Origin: an uncultured Tissierellia bacterium
GTDB taxonomy: Bacteria > Bacillota > Clostridia > Tissierellales > Peptoniphilaceae
NCBI GenBank assembly: GCA_902489375.1
Contig: CABTZP010000016.1
Location: 1-19,416 of the forward strand
Length of the DNA stretch: 19,416 bases
Direction of reading: 5' to 3'
Under the pieces are notes generated by a model. It did no database searches and was not told where the DNA came from. It saw nothing but the letters and a program-made list of their open reading frames with translations. Both the position numbers and the translations under genes were made by a program. Positions 1 to 7,382 of the stretch are shown piece after piece. How positions within the stretch are numbered: position 1 is the first letter of the stretch; every line of letters starts with the position of its first letter.

Positions 1-22
1 CAGACGTGTGCTCTTCCGATCT
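1..22. other. Residual Illumina adapter sequence (assembly artefact)
   Basis: The first 22 bases, ending in gtgtgctcttccgatct, match the end of the Illumina read-2 adapter as I know it from memory. This is not bacterial DNA. It marks the physical end of a contig built from incompletely trimmed reads, so bases just after it should also be treated with caution. Confidence 0.93.
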
Positions 23-65
23 AATAAGTCTGTCAGGATCAAATCCATTGATCACTCACTTTCAA

Positions 66-95
66 AAAAGAGGATGAGCCTTCTCATCCTCTTTT
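66..95 (+). terminator. Intrinsic terminator of a missing upstream gene
   Basis: A perfect 13-bp inverted repeat (66-78 with 83-95) around a CCTT loop, with the 3' arm ending in TTTT. The stem is flanked by A and T runs, so it could work in both directions. It would close a transcription unit lying left of the window and insulate the CoA-transferase gene that follows. Confidence 0.8.
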
Positions 96-98
96 ATC

Positions 99-128
99 TT
101 GCTGGGAAAAGAATTCTCTTCCGATAAA
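99..128 (+). promoter_or_regulatory. Weak candidate promoter for the CoA-transferase gene
   Basis: TTGCTG at 99-104 and GATAAA at 123-128 are 18 bases apart, placing a start site near 135 and a leader of about 20 bases. The match to the sigma-70/sigma-A consensus is 3/6 and 4/6. It is proposed because a terminator lies just upstream and no better site is visible. Confidence 0.3.
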
Positions 129-155
129 AAGCCGGAGAAAAGATAGGAGATGGAA

Positions 156-1337
156 ATGAAAAGAGCCTTGGAGGGAATCAAAGTTCTCGATTTAACGGCC
201 GTATTAAATGGTCCTTTCTGCACGATGATCCTGGCGGACTATGGCGCGGATGTCTTAAAGGTGGAGCCACCTGAGGGCGAATCCGGAAGGGGCATGGCCC
301 CTTTATTAAAAGAGACCGGAGAGTCTGCTAACCATATCAACTGGAACCGCAATAAGCGCAGCATCAGCTTGAATTTAAAAGAAAAAAAGGCCCGTGATTT
401 ATTCTACGGCCTGGTCAAGGAGGCGGATGTCCTGGTTGAGAATTTTAAACCGGGCGTGACTTCGCGCCTGGGCATTGACTACGAAACCATTAAAAAGATC
501 AATCCGGGGATTGTCTATGGGTCTGGGTCCGGCTTTGGACAGTTTGGGCCCTTATCTCACCGTCCCTGTTATGATGGGGTCGCTCAGGCGGCGGGAGGAA
601 TCATGAGCCTAACGGGCTATTCCGACCAGCCGCCGGTCAAGGTCGGTTCTTCCATTGCGGATCATGTTACGGGAATTTATTTGGCCACGGGGATTTTAAT
701 CGCCCTCTTTCACCGGGAAAGAACCGGAGAAGGCCAGCAGGTTGACGTTGCCATGGCGGATAGCATTTTCTCAATTTTGGAAAGCGCAATCGTCGAATAT
801 ACATTTTTGGGCCATACTGTCCAAAGAAATGGAAATATTGATATGACGATCGCGCCCTTTGATACCTACGAAAGCAAAAATGGCTATGTGATGATGGGGG
901 CGGGCAGCGATCCTCTTTTTAAAAAAATGGCCCGTGCCCTGGGCCGGCCGGATCTTTTGGAGGATCCCCGCTATCGGACCAATGCCTTACGCTGTCAAAA
1001 TTATGAGCCAGGCCTCAAAGAACTGATCCAAAATTGGTGCCGGGAGAAAACGAAGGAAGAGATCGACGAAATTATGGATCAGGCCGGCGTTCCCTGTTCC
1101 CCGGTCATGAATGCGAAAGAAGTGGTGGAAAGCCCGCAAATGAGGGCAAGAAATATGGTTGTCGATCATTTTCATCCTGCTTTGGGAAAGGTTCGCATTC
1201 AGGGATCCGTGATGAAATTAAGTCAAACGCCAGCTGACATCCGAAAACCTGCGCCGGCTTTGGGAGAGGATAATGCCGCTGTGTTTGGCCTGACGGCTGA
1301 AGAAGTTAAACAATACAAAAAAGAAGGGATCTTTTAA
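156..1337 (+). CDS. CaiB/BaiF (class III) CoA-transferase
   Basis: A 393-aa protein, the normal length for family III CoA-transferases, which move CoA between carboxylic acids through an enzyme-bound anhydride in the cytoplasm. Seen: the N-terminal LDLT...GPFCTMILADYGADVLKVE fold start, the KRSISLNLK segment, the VDVAMAD segment, and Asp169 in GSSIADHVTG, the position of the catalytic aspartate in formyl-CoA transferase. The substrate cannot be read from sequence; members act on oxalate, carnitine, succinate and many other acids. ATG at 156 is preferred over ATG at 150 because AGGAG at 145-149 is 6 bases from it but abuts the earlier one. The gene stands alone on this strand and is convergent with a PucR-type regulator, which may or may not control it. 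Confidence 0.92.
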   Translation: MKRALEGIKVLDLTAVLNGPFCTMILADYGADVLKVEPPEGESGRGMAPLLKETGESANHINWNRNKRSISLNLKEKKARDLFYGLVKEADVLVENFKPGVTSRLGIDYETIKKINPGIVYGSGSGFGQFGPLSHRPCYDGVAQAAGGIMSLTGYSDQPPVKVGSSIADHVTGIYLATGILIALFHRERTGEGQQVDVAMADSIFSILESAIVEYTFLGHTVQRNGNIDMTIAPFDTYESKNGYVMMGAGSDPLFKKMARALGRPDLLEDPRYRTNALRCQNYEPGLKELIQNWCREKTKEEIDEIMDQAGVPCSPVMNAKEVVESPQMRARNMVVDHFHPALGKVRIQGSVMKLSQTPADIRKPAPALGEDNAAVFGLTAEEVKQYKKEGIF

Positions 1338-1353
1338 GATCCCTTCTTTTTTT
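1321..1353. terminator. Bidirectional terminator between convergent genes
   Basis: AAGAAGGGATC (1321-1331) pairs with GATCCCTTCTT (1338-1348) and is followed by a run of T. The hairpin contains the TAA stop of the CoA-transferase gene. Read on the minus strand it also ends in a T run, so it can serve the PucR-type gene that converges on it. Confidence 0.9.
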
Positions 1354-1359
1354 TTCGCC

Positions 1360-2517
1360 TCACGGCCGAGGCTCTGAATCCTTTTCATTTAAAAGCAGGG
1401 CAAGGGACAGGGCAACAAAAAGCTGAACGATTTTTCGGGTGTCCAGGTCATCTGTCTCAAGGAGTTCACTGATTTTTTTTAATCGATAATTGACCGTATT
1501 GACATGGACATACTCTGCTGCGGCCGTATCCTGCGCATTGCAATTATGATTAAGCCAGCTGATAAGAAAGGTCGTAAGATCAGCCCCTTTTATGCGGTCA
1601 TATTCCTCGATCGCGCTCAGGGTCTTTTGAACATAGGCCTTTTTCTTCTCTTCGGGAATTTCATAGAGAAGGTCGAAAAAGGCCAGCTCCTGATCGCTTA
1701 GCATCGATACGCTTTGCGATTCGGGAATCAAACGCTGGGCGTATAGGGCTTCCTGATCGCATTTTTTCAGAGCATGAACCCCCTTTCGGTCGCTGCTTAG
1801 AGAAAGACGGGCGGAAATTTTTTGCTCTTTACAATAGCCTTGGCATTCGTCCATAAAGCGGAAAACTTTTCCCGGAGAAAGGTCGAGAAAAACAAAGACC
1901 AGGGCATTTTCTTCTTCTTTATGAAAAAAATAAATTCGTCGTTTAGAAGCGGAAGCGACAAAATCTTCAATTCGGATGAGGGACCTTTTCCACTGGTCGC
2001 TTTGGGCAAAGGTGATCCGGCCAACCTGGACGTTTTTCACCTCACTGATCCCCTGGGGATAGCCATAAAGCTCTTCATCGAGATTTTCTCCCCCTAAGGC
2101 TTTTTCCCAGTAATTTTTCGACGCGTCATTGCGGTTATGGCGGACAATGGCCTCAACGATTTGAAAGTTAACCCTTCCCGCGGATTGGTTCCAGGGGAAG
2201 ATGAGCAGGGGAAACTGTTTTTCCCGGCAAAAATTCTGGCAGGCTTGGGAAGGAAGATGACCCTTTTCATCCACGTTATAGAGAATCCCGGAGGCCCCAG
2301 CTTCATAAGAAGCCTTGATGATTTCAAGAAGGGTATTGGGGGAAGAAAAGGAAGAGCTGATAAGGATCACCAGCTCCCCCCGGTCGATGAAGGCGGACGA
2401 GATGAGATGATCAATGGCGTGAACAGAAGTGACTGGATTGGAAAGCCCGCCTTCACCGGCAAGCAGCCGTACTTCCAATTTGGGGTCGACTTCTTCTAAA
2501 ATATGCTTGATTTTCAT
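1360..2517 (-). CDS. PucR/CdaR-family transcriptional regulator
   Basis: A 385-aa DNA-binding regulator. The N-terminal ~130 residues resemble the PucR N-terminal ligand-sensing domain (ILEEVDPKLEVRLLAG; HAIDHLISSAFIDRGELVIL). The C-terminal ~60 residues are the PucR-type helix-turn-helix (LNHNCNAQDTAAAEYVHVNTVNYRLKKI), where the VHVNTVNYRLKKI part is diagnostic. In characterised relatives (PucR, CdaR) the family controls purine, sugar-acid or amino-acid catabolism; the ligand here is unknown. ATG at 2517 is chosen over a TTG at 2535 because AAGGAG (2524-2529) sits 6 bases before it. The gene starts 10 bases after the stop of the flavoprotein gene, whose TAA overlaps this Shine-Dalgarno site, so the two are almost certainly cotranscribed. 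Confidence 0.88.
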   Translation of the reverse strand: MKIKHILEEVDPKLEVRLLAGEGGLSNPVTSVHAIDHLISSAFIDRGELVILISSSFSSPNTLLEIIKASYEAGASGILYNVDEKGHLPSQACQNFCREKQFPLLIFPWNQSAGRVNFQIVEAIVRHNRNDASKNYWEKALGGENLDEELYGYPQGISEVKNVQVGRITFAQSDQWKRSLIRIEDFVASASKRRIYFFHKEEENALVFVFLDLSPGKVFRFMDECQGYCKEQKISARLSLSSDRKGVHALKKCDQEALYAQRLIPESQSVSMLSDQELAFFDLLYEIPEEKKKAYVQKTLSAIEEYDRIKGADLTTFLISWLNHNCNAQDTAAAEYVHVNTVNYRLKKISELLETDDLDTRKIVQLFVALSLALLLNEKDSEPRP

Positions 2518-2527
2518 CCTTTTCTCC

Positions 2528-3904
2528 TTAGCCAAGCAGGCGCGCCACCCAAACCCCGCAAGCGGACGCCTGGGAGAGAGAGTGGGTTACCCCTGACCCA
2601 TCGCCCACGGCAAAAAGACCGGGAACGCAGGTTTCAAAACGCTCGTTCACCTCGACCAGAGAATTATAAAACTTGACTTCAACCCCGTAAAGCAGGGTGT
2701 CTTCATTGGCTGTTCCGGGTGCGACCTTATCCAGGGCATAGATCATCTCGATAATATCATCGAGCTGCCTTTTGGGCATCACAAGCGAAAGGTCTCCTGC
2801 CGTCGCCTGTAAGGTGGGCCGGGTAAAGCACTTAAGCATCCTTCGGGCAGAGGACCTTCTTCCCCGGATCAGGTCGCCGAACCGCTGAAGGATTACCCCT
2901 CCGCCCAGCATATTAGAAAGACGGGCGATGGATTCGCCATAGCCATTGGAATCCTTAAAGGGCTTGGTGAAGCGATTGGATACGAGGAGGGCAAAGTTCG
3001 TGTTTTCCGTTCGCAGTTCAGGATTCGCGTAGGAATGCCCATTGACCGTAATGATCCCATTTGTGTTTTCGGTCACCACCTCTCCATAGGGGTTCATGCA
3101 GAAGGTGCGGACCAGGTCATTATATTGCTTGGTTTGATAAACAATTTTTGCCTCGTAGACTTTATCGGTGATCTTTTGATAAACTTCGGCTGGAAGCTCC
3201 AGGCGAACCCCCAGATCCACCCGATTCGACTTTAAGGGCACCCCAAGATGGCCCAATATTTTACTCATCCAGGAAGAGCCGGACCTTCCGCAGGCTAAAA
3301 TGACCTTCTCGGCTTGAATCGTCTCTCCTTCCCGGGTTTGCAGGAAAAAGCTTCCGTCTTTTTTTTCCAGGCCGGTGATCTCGGTTTCAAAGGCATAGTC
3401 GATGGTTTTTTTGGTGTAATCATAAATAGCCTGGAGAATCTGAATATTCCGGTCGGTGCCAAAATGGCGGACCCGGGCCGAGAGGAGGTGGAGGTCGTGC
3501 TGAAGGCAAAGGTTGGATAGATCGGTGTCAGCGGTGGAATAAAGGCGTGCGGGGGGATCGGCATGGTCAAAGGAAAGAAGGACCGAGTCGACATATTCCA
3601 TCAGCTCCATTGCCCGGTCAGGGCCGAGATAGTGATCAAGCTCTCCGCCAAACTGATTGGTCAAATTATATTTGCCGTCGGAAAGGGTTCCGGCTCCGCC
3701 GAATCCGCACATGATTTTGCAGTAAGGCTTACAGTGGATACAGTGATCCACAAGCCCTTCCGTGATCGGACAGCTTCTTTTTTCGATGGCGCTTCCCTGA
3801 TCCACCACGAGAACTTTCTTTTGGCTCTTTCTTTTCGCAAGCTCATAGGCTGCAAAGACGCCGGCCGCACCTGCGCCGACAAAGACGAGATCGTATGTTT
3901 TCAT
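2528..3904 (-). CDS. FAD-dependent oxidoreductase, COG2509 type
   Basis: A 458-aa flavoprotein of the poorly characterised COG2509 group of FAD-dependent dehydrogenases. Seen: the dinucleotide-binding GAGAAG at residues 10-15, an acidic beta-2 end (VLVVDQG), the family hallmark CGFGGAGTLSDGKYN at 66-80, and the C-terminal FAD segment GLFAVGDGSGVTHSLSQA. Five cysteines (45, 55, 58, 62, 66) cluster just before the hallmark and could bind metal or act in redox chemistry, which is inference. ATG at 3904 has AAAGGG at 3909-3914. It is first in a two-gene unit with a PucR-type regulator, which suggests a regulated catabolic or redox role, but the substrate is unknown for this group. Confidence 0.85.
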   Translation of the reverse strand: MKTYDLVFVGAGAAGVFAAYELAKRKSQKKVLVVDQGSAIEKRSCPITEGLVDHCIHCKPYCKIMCGFGGAGTLSDGKYNLTNQFGGELDHYLGPDRAMELMEYVDSVLLSFDHADPPARLYSTADTDLSNLCLQHDLHLLSARVRHFGTDRNIQILQAIYDYTKKTIDYAFETEITGLEKKDGSFFLQTREGETIQAEKVILACGRSGSSWMSKILGHLGVPLKSNRVDLGVRLELPAEVYQKITDKVYEAKIVYQTKQYNDLVRTFCMNPYGEVVTENTNGIITVNGHSYANPELRTENTNFALLVSNRFTKPFKDSNGYGESIARLSNMLGGGVILQRFGDLIRGRRSSARRMLKCFTRPTLQATAGDLSLVMPKRQLDDIIEMIYALDKVAPGTANEDTLLYGVEVKFYNSLVEVNERFETCVPGLFAVGDGSGVTHSLSQASACGVWVARLLG

Positions 3905-3957
3905 AGGACCCTTTCTGCTTCGTTAAAAGACATCTCGCATTGATGAAGACTTTCTTA

Positions 3958-3963
3958 ATTATA
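3958..3963 (-). promoter_or_regulatory. Candidate -10 box for the flavoprotein/PucR operon
   Basis: Read on the minus strand, TATAAT occupies 3963-3958, about 54 bases upstream of the flavoprotein start codon. No convincing -35 box stands 16-18 bases further upstream, so the promoter may be weak or depend on an activator such as the PucR-type protein of the same operon. Confidence 0.35.
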
Positions 3964-3972
3964 TAACAGAGA

Positions 3973-4003
3973 TTGGGAAAATCCCGCATGACCTTGATAT
4001 AAT
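3973..4003 (+). promoter_or_regulatory. Extended -10 promoter for the unknown gene and galU
   Basis: TGATATAAT (3995-4003) is a perfect extended -10 element, TGnTATAAT. A -35-like TTGGGA lies at 3973-3978 with a long 19-base spacer, tolerable with an extended -10. Transcription would begin near 4010, leaving a leader of about 85 bases before the ATG at 4097. It overlaps the divergent candidate promoter of the flavoprotein operon. Confidence 0.6.
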
Positions 4004-4096
4004 GGGGCATAAGAAAAGCAAAGAAAGATGAAGCGGCAAAGCATATTTTAAGTTTCTCCTTTGGGCGCCCCTCGAAGAAGGAGAAAAGGAGGAGAG

Positions 4097-4645
4097 ATGA
4101 CAAGAGAAAAGCTCTTACCTGAAGATTTTACGGATTATGAACTGGGATATTGTCTGGGCAAAACCGATATCCTCATTGATCAGTTAGGGCGGGCGGCCAG
4201 GGATCTCCAATCCCTTGCCGATCAAAGCCAGCGCCAATATGTCAGCCCCAGCCGGGTCGGATATCTCACGGATATGGGCCGGTCCCGAAAAGGGTGTAAA
4301 ATTTCCGCCCGCCTCCGGGGAAGGGTGGAGGATTATATTTTTAGCCTTGAACATCCTGATTTTAAGCAGGAAGTCCTTTCCATCCCCTTGATCCAGGACT
4401 GGGACGTGATTCCCGCTGGGAAGTTTTCTCGGATAAAAACCAACTTCCAGCTTCTTTCTCAGGCAGGCGAAGCCATGACCACCCGGGAGGAAATCAAAAC
4501 CCTTCGCCGGCATATCATTTTTTATTTCCAGCAAAAGGAAACCATGGAAAAAGAAAGAGCGATTGAGGAAAAGATGGACAATCTGGCGGAAAAATTTTTG
4601 GCTCGGGTCGAAAAAAATGAGGGGCAAGGGCATGGGCGTTCGTAA
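4097..4645 (+). CDS. Uncharacterised 182-aa protein coupled to galU
   Basis: I do not recognise a family. The predicted product is soluble and highly charged, with no signal peptide or membrane segment. Residues 10-45 look helical (YELGYCLGKTDILIDQL), the middle is basic (GRSRKGCKISARLRGRVEDY), and residues 130-175 form a long Lys/Glu-rich helix that could be a coiled coil. AAGGAGGAG at 4086-4094 gives a strong ribosome binding site for ATG at 4097; the frame is open further upstream but has no comparable site. Its 3' end overlaps galU by 14 bases, implying translational coupling and a shared transcript. Codon use and base composition resemble its neighbours. A link to UDP-glucose or envelope metabolism is only inference from position. 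Confidence 0.72.
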   Translation: MTREKLLPEDFTDYELGYCLGKTDILIDQLGRAARDLQSLADQSQRQYVSPSRVGYLTDMGRSRKGCKISARLRGRVEDYIFSLEHPDFKQEVLSIPLIQDWDVIPAGKFSRIKTNFQLLSQAGEAMTTREEIKTLRRHIIFYFQQKETMEKERAIEEKMDNLAEKFLARVEKNEGQGHGRS

Positions 4646-5510
4646 AGCGGTGATTCCCGTGGCGGGACTGGGCACCCGATTTTTACCGGCGACAAAAGCT
4701 TCTCCGAAGGAAATGCTTCCGATCGTTGACCGGCCAGCCCTCCAATATATTGTGGAAGAGGCGTCCGCGGCAGGCATTCGGGATATTCTTTTTGTGACCA
4801 ACCGGGGAAAAACCGCCATTGAGAATCACTTCGATCATAATATTGAGCTGGAAAAAGTCCTCAAAGACCGGGGAAAAGAAAAAGAGCTGAAGGAAGTCCA
4901 GCGGATCAACGATTTGGCGGATATCTTTTATGTCCGGCAAAATGAAACCAAGGGGCTGGGCCATGCGATTTCCTGCGCTCGGGATTTTGTGGGCAACGAA
5001 CCCTTCGCGATCCTTCTGGGGGATGATATGGTCTATAATCCAAAAAGTCCCTGCATCGGCCAGCTAATCTCAGCCCATGAAAAAACTGGGGCTTCGATTG
5101 TCGGTTGCCAGGAAGTCCCCCACGAAAAAATTAATCAGTATGGGTGTTTGGATGGGGTGAAAATGGCCGACGGTCTTTGGAAGATTCGGACCATGGTGGA
5201 AAAGCCGGCGCCAACTGAGGCGCCCTCCGACATTGCCATCTTGGGCCGATACGTCCTAGAGCCGGAAATTTTTGACTACTTGGAAAAGACCGCGCCCGGC
5301 TACGGGGGAGAAATTCAGCTGACAGACGCTTTAATCGCCATGGCCCGGGAAAGAAGGGTCTTCGCCTTTGAATTTACCGGCCGCCGCTATGACATCGGCG
5401 ATAAGGAAGGCTTTTTGGAGGCGACCGTGGAATACGCGCTCCGCGACCCGAAGCTTGCGCCCGCTTTTAAAAAGTATTTGGTGGAGAGTTTATGCAACGC
5501 GGATGAATGA
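4632..5510 (+). CDS. galU: UTP--glucose-1-phosphate uridylyltransferase
   Basis: A 292-aa enzyme that makes UDP-glucose from UTP and glucose 1-phosphate, supplying cell-wall glycans, glycolipids and galactose metabolism. Seen: the nucleotide-binding signature AGLGTRFLPATKASPKEMLP at residues 11-30, KGLGHAI at 107-113, LLGDDMV at 129-135, a VEKP motif, and the C-terminal GRRYDIGDKEGF. Length and motifs fit GalU/GtaB exactly. The start is ATG at 4632, with GAGGGG (4619-4624) 7 bases upstream; longer in-frame starts would only add a non-conserved extension inside the preceding gene. It overlaps that gene by 14 bases and is followed by a terminator. Confidence 0.96.
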   Translation: MGVRKAVIPVAGLGTRFLPATKASPKEMLPIVDRPALQYIVEEASAAGIRDILFVTNRGKTAIENHFDHNIELEKVLKDRGKEKELKEVQRINDLADIFYVRQNETKGLGHAISCARDFVGNEPFAILLGDDMVYNPKSPCIGQLISAHEKTGASIVGCQEVPHEKINQYGCLDGVKMADGLWKIRTMVEKPAPTEAPSDIAILGRYVLEPEIFDYLEKTAPGYGGEIQLTDALIAMARERRVFAFEFTGRRYDIGDKEGFLEATVEYALRDPKLAPAFKKYLVESLCNADE

Positions 5511-5562
5511 AAGGAAGTTCGCTAAAAATTTCAATGATTTTTCATCGTTTCTTTTATCCAAT

Positions 5563-5597
5563 AAAAAGCGGTCAGGCAAAAACGCCTGGCCGTTTTT
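5563..5597. terminator. Bidirectional terminator between galU and the dehydrogenase gene
   Basis: AAAAAGCGGTCAGGC pairs with GCCTGGCCGTTTTT around an AAAAAC loop, with one bulged G and one G-U pair. T runs follow in both orientations, so it can end the galU transcript and the long minus-strand run that converges on it. Confidence 0.85.
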
Positions 5598-5629
5598 ATT
5601 GCGATGATATCTTATCGGGGGAAAGCCCC

Positions 5630-6583
5630 TTAGATCATCCTCGTTTTTACCGGTCTTCCTTCCAGATAATCCACTGCGTTTTCTAAAACAATCTTTGCTC
5701 TTTTTTCCATGGCTTCCTGGGTGAAATAGGCAACATGGGGCATGAGGATGGTGTTTGGCGCCTCAAGCAGGGGTTCCTCCGACAGGGGCGGCTCCTGGTT
5801 AAAGACATCAACCCCGGCTCCGGCCAGTTTTCCCGCTTTGAGGGCTTCAGCAAGGTCTTTGGAATTGACGATGGGTCCCCGGGCGCAGTTAATCAAAATG
5901 GCCGTCGGCTTCATCAAATCAAATTCTTTTTTTGTTAAAAAATCCCGGGTATGGTCATTTTGAGGAAGGTGAACCGTAATAATATCTGATTCTTTCATCA
6001 CTTCTTCCAGGCTCTTATATTCCAGACCCAGCTGGATCACTTCTTGATGCTCAGAACGGTTATAACCGATCAGATTCGCGCCCATGGCTTTAAAGAGCTG
6101 GGCCACCCGGGTTCCAATTTTTCCGGTCCCAATGATTCCTACGGTCCTTCCTGCAATTTCCGCTCCTAAAAATTCTGCTGCCCTTCCGCCCTGGCGAATG
6201 CCCTGGTCGGCGGCTTTCATATGACGAAGAAGCGCAATGGCAAGGCCGATGACTTCTTCCGCCACGCCCTCATCCGAGTAGCCGGCAGCGTTGGATACCT
6301 CAATGCCCAGCTCCTTACAGACGTCCATGGGGACATGATCCACGCCGGTAAAAGCCACATTGATATACTTTAATGCCTTCGCCTTTCGAACGGCTTCTTC
6401 CGGCAGCTTCGTATTGGCAATAATCAGCTGTTCGGCGCCTTCCATCCGCTTTTCCCATTCTTCCACAGATGCCGGCTTAGTGTCATAAGAGAAAAATTCA
6501 TTTTCTCCCTGACCCAGCGCCTCTTCAAAGGCTTGGAGCGTCTCTTTCGAAATCGTTAACGGTTCTGCTAATACAGTTTTCAT
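5630..6583 (-). CDS. D-2-hydroxyacid dehydrogenase, NAD(P)-dependent
   Basis: A 317-aa member of the D-isomer-specific 2-hydroxyacid dehydrogenase family, which interconverts 2-keto acids and D-2-hydroxy acids. Seen: the Rossmann GTGKIG at residues 152-157, and the catalytic triad Arg235 (NCARGPIV), Glu264 (FNQEPP) and His283 (MPHVAYFT). Strand beta-2 ends in YNRS and not in the Asp typical of NAD-specific members, which hints at NADP use. The substrate is not predictable; glyoxylate/hydroxypyruvate reductase or phosphoglycerate dehydrogenase-like activity are options. ATG at 6583 has AAAGGA a few bases upstream. It is the last gene of the minus-strand run, and its first 59 bases overlap the end of comF in another frame. 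Confidence 0.9.
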   Translation of the reverse strand: MKTVLAEPLTISKETLQAFEEALGQGENEFFSYDTKPASVEEWEKRMEGAEQLIIANTKLPEEAVRKAKALKYINVAFTGVDHVPMDVCKELGIEVSNAAGYSDEGVAEEVIGLAIALLRHMKAADQGIRQGGRAAEFLGAEIAGRTVGIIGTGKIGTRVAQLFKAMGANLIGYNRSEHQEVIQLGLEYKSLEEVMKESDIITVHLPQNDHTRDFLTKKEFDLMKPTAILINCARGPIVNSKDLAEALKAGKLAGAGVDVFNQEPPLSEEPLLEAPNTILMPHVAYFTQEAMEKRAKIVLENAVDYLEGRPVKTRMI

Positions 6584-7382
6584 TTTGCTTTCCTTTCTCC
6601 GCTTCCTCTGGCCTGGGGTAGGAAACCGATGCCAGGGTTAACCCGTCGGCTACGATGCCCCGCTCAAAAAGCGTTTGCAGGCCCTCGCGCATGGTATTTC
6701 CCGTGGTCAAAAAATCATCCACCAGGATCCCCCTTGAGGAAGCTAAACTTTGGATGGAAACCCAGCCCTCCATCCATTTTCCCTCCTGATCGTTCCACAT
6801 TTTTCCGGCGATCCTTCCCCCCTTTTCCTGGACAGAAAAAGCGCCTTCCACATTTTTTCTTCGGGCGCGACCGGATAATTTATTTTGTTCTTTTGTTTTC
6901 CCCTTTTTTCTGAGTGCGTCCAAAAGGACGATACCCTCTTTTTTACTCACAAAACAGGCCATTTCCTGGCAAGGATTATATCCCCTTCTCATCTTTCGAC
7001 CCTTACTCATTGGGATATACGTGATCCAGCTGGCCTGAGAAAGGATGGGATGCGCATGGACGTACTCGTCCAGCATCTGAGCGAAAACCGGCGCCCAGTA
7101 GCTTTTTTTCCGAAATTTATAGTCAGCGAAGGCATCCTTTAAAAAATTGTTGTAAAAACTGGCCGAATAAACGACAAAATAAGGATCCTCCGAAAGGAGA
7201 TGACGGGAAGAAGTCTTATCCCATAATGACCCGCAGGCCTGGCAGAGGCCGTCTTTGCCGGCAGCTTTTTCCCCGCAGTGAATGCAGATTTTTGAATCCT
7301 CAAAAAGAATTTGCTCCAGAAGTTGCTTTCCTTTTGCTAACCTCTTCCGACGCTTTCTATTTTTCTCCTCCAAACTGTTCAT
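6525..7382 (-). CDS. comF: ComF family protein (competence/phosphoribosyltransferase-like)
   Basis: A 285-aa ComF-type protein. In competent bacteria ComF acts at the inner face of the membrane in uptake of single-stranded DNA; the fold is that of a phosphoribosyltransferase. Seen: a zinc finger with Cys33, 36, 47 and 50, the segment PMSKGRKMRRGYNPCQEMA, the KTKEQNKLSGRARRKNVEGAF region, and the PRPP-loop-like ILVDDFLTTGNTM at 219-231. Two oddities: about 35 residues (183-217) lie between GAF and the PRPP loop, longer than is usual, and a 30-residue C-terminal tail runs into the next gene. The start overlaps the end of recD2 by 26 bases; recD2-comF overlap implies coupled translation. Confidence 0.88.
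   Translation of the reverse strand: MNSLEEKNRKRRKRLAKGKQLLEQILFEDSKICIHCGEKAAGKDGLCQACGSLWDKTSSRHLLSEDPYFVVYSASFYNNFLKDAFADYKFRKKSYWAPVFAQMLDEYVHAHPILSQASWITYIPMSKGRKMRRGYNPCQEMACFVSKKEGIVLLDALRKKGKTKEQNKLSGRARRKNVEGAFSVQEKGGRIAGKMWNDQEGKWMEGWVSIQSLASSRGILVDDFLTTGNTMREGLQTLFERGIVADGLTLASVSYPRPEEAEKGKQNENCISRTVNDFERDAPSL

Noticed and set aside
37..53. Short inverted repeat GATCAA...TTGATC near the left edge
   Set aside because: Only 6 bp with no T run, next to adapter sequence; too weak to call an operator or terminator.
4184..4819. A 211-codon open frame on the minus strand across the unknown gene and galU
   Set aside because: It covers the galU signature in antisense. The plus-strand frames have strong ribosome binding sites and a promoter, and this one has none. 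It is the only reason for a small doubt about the unknown gene.
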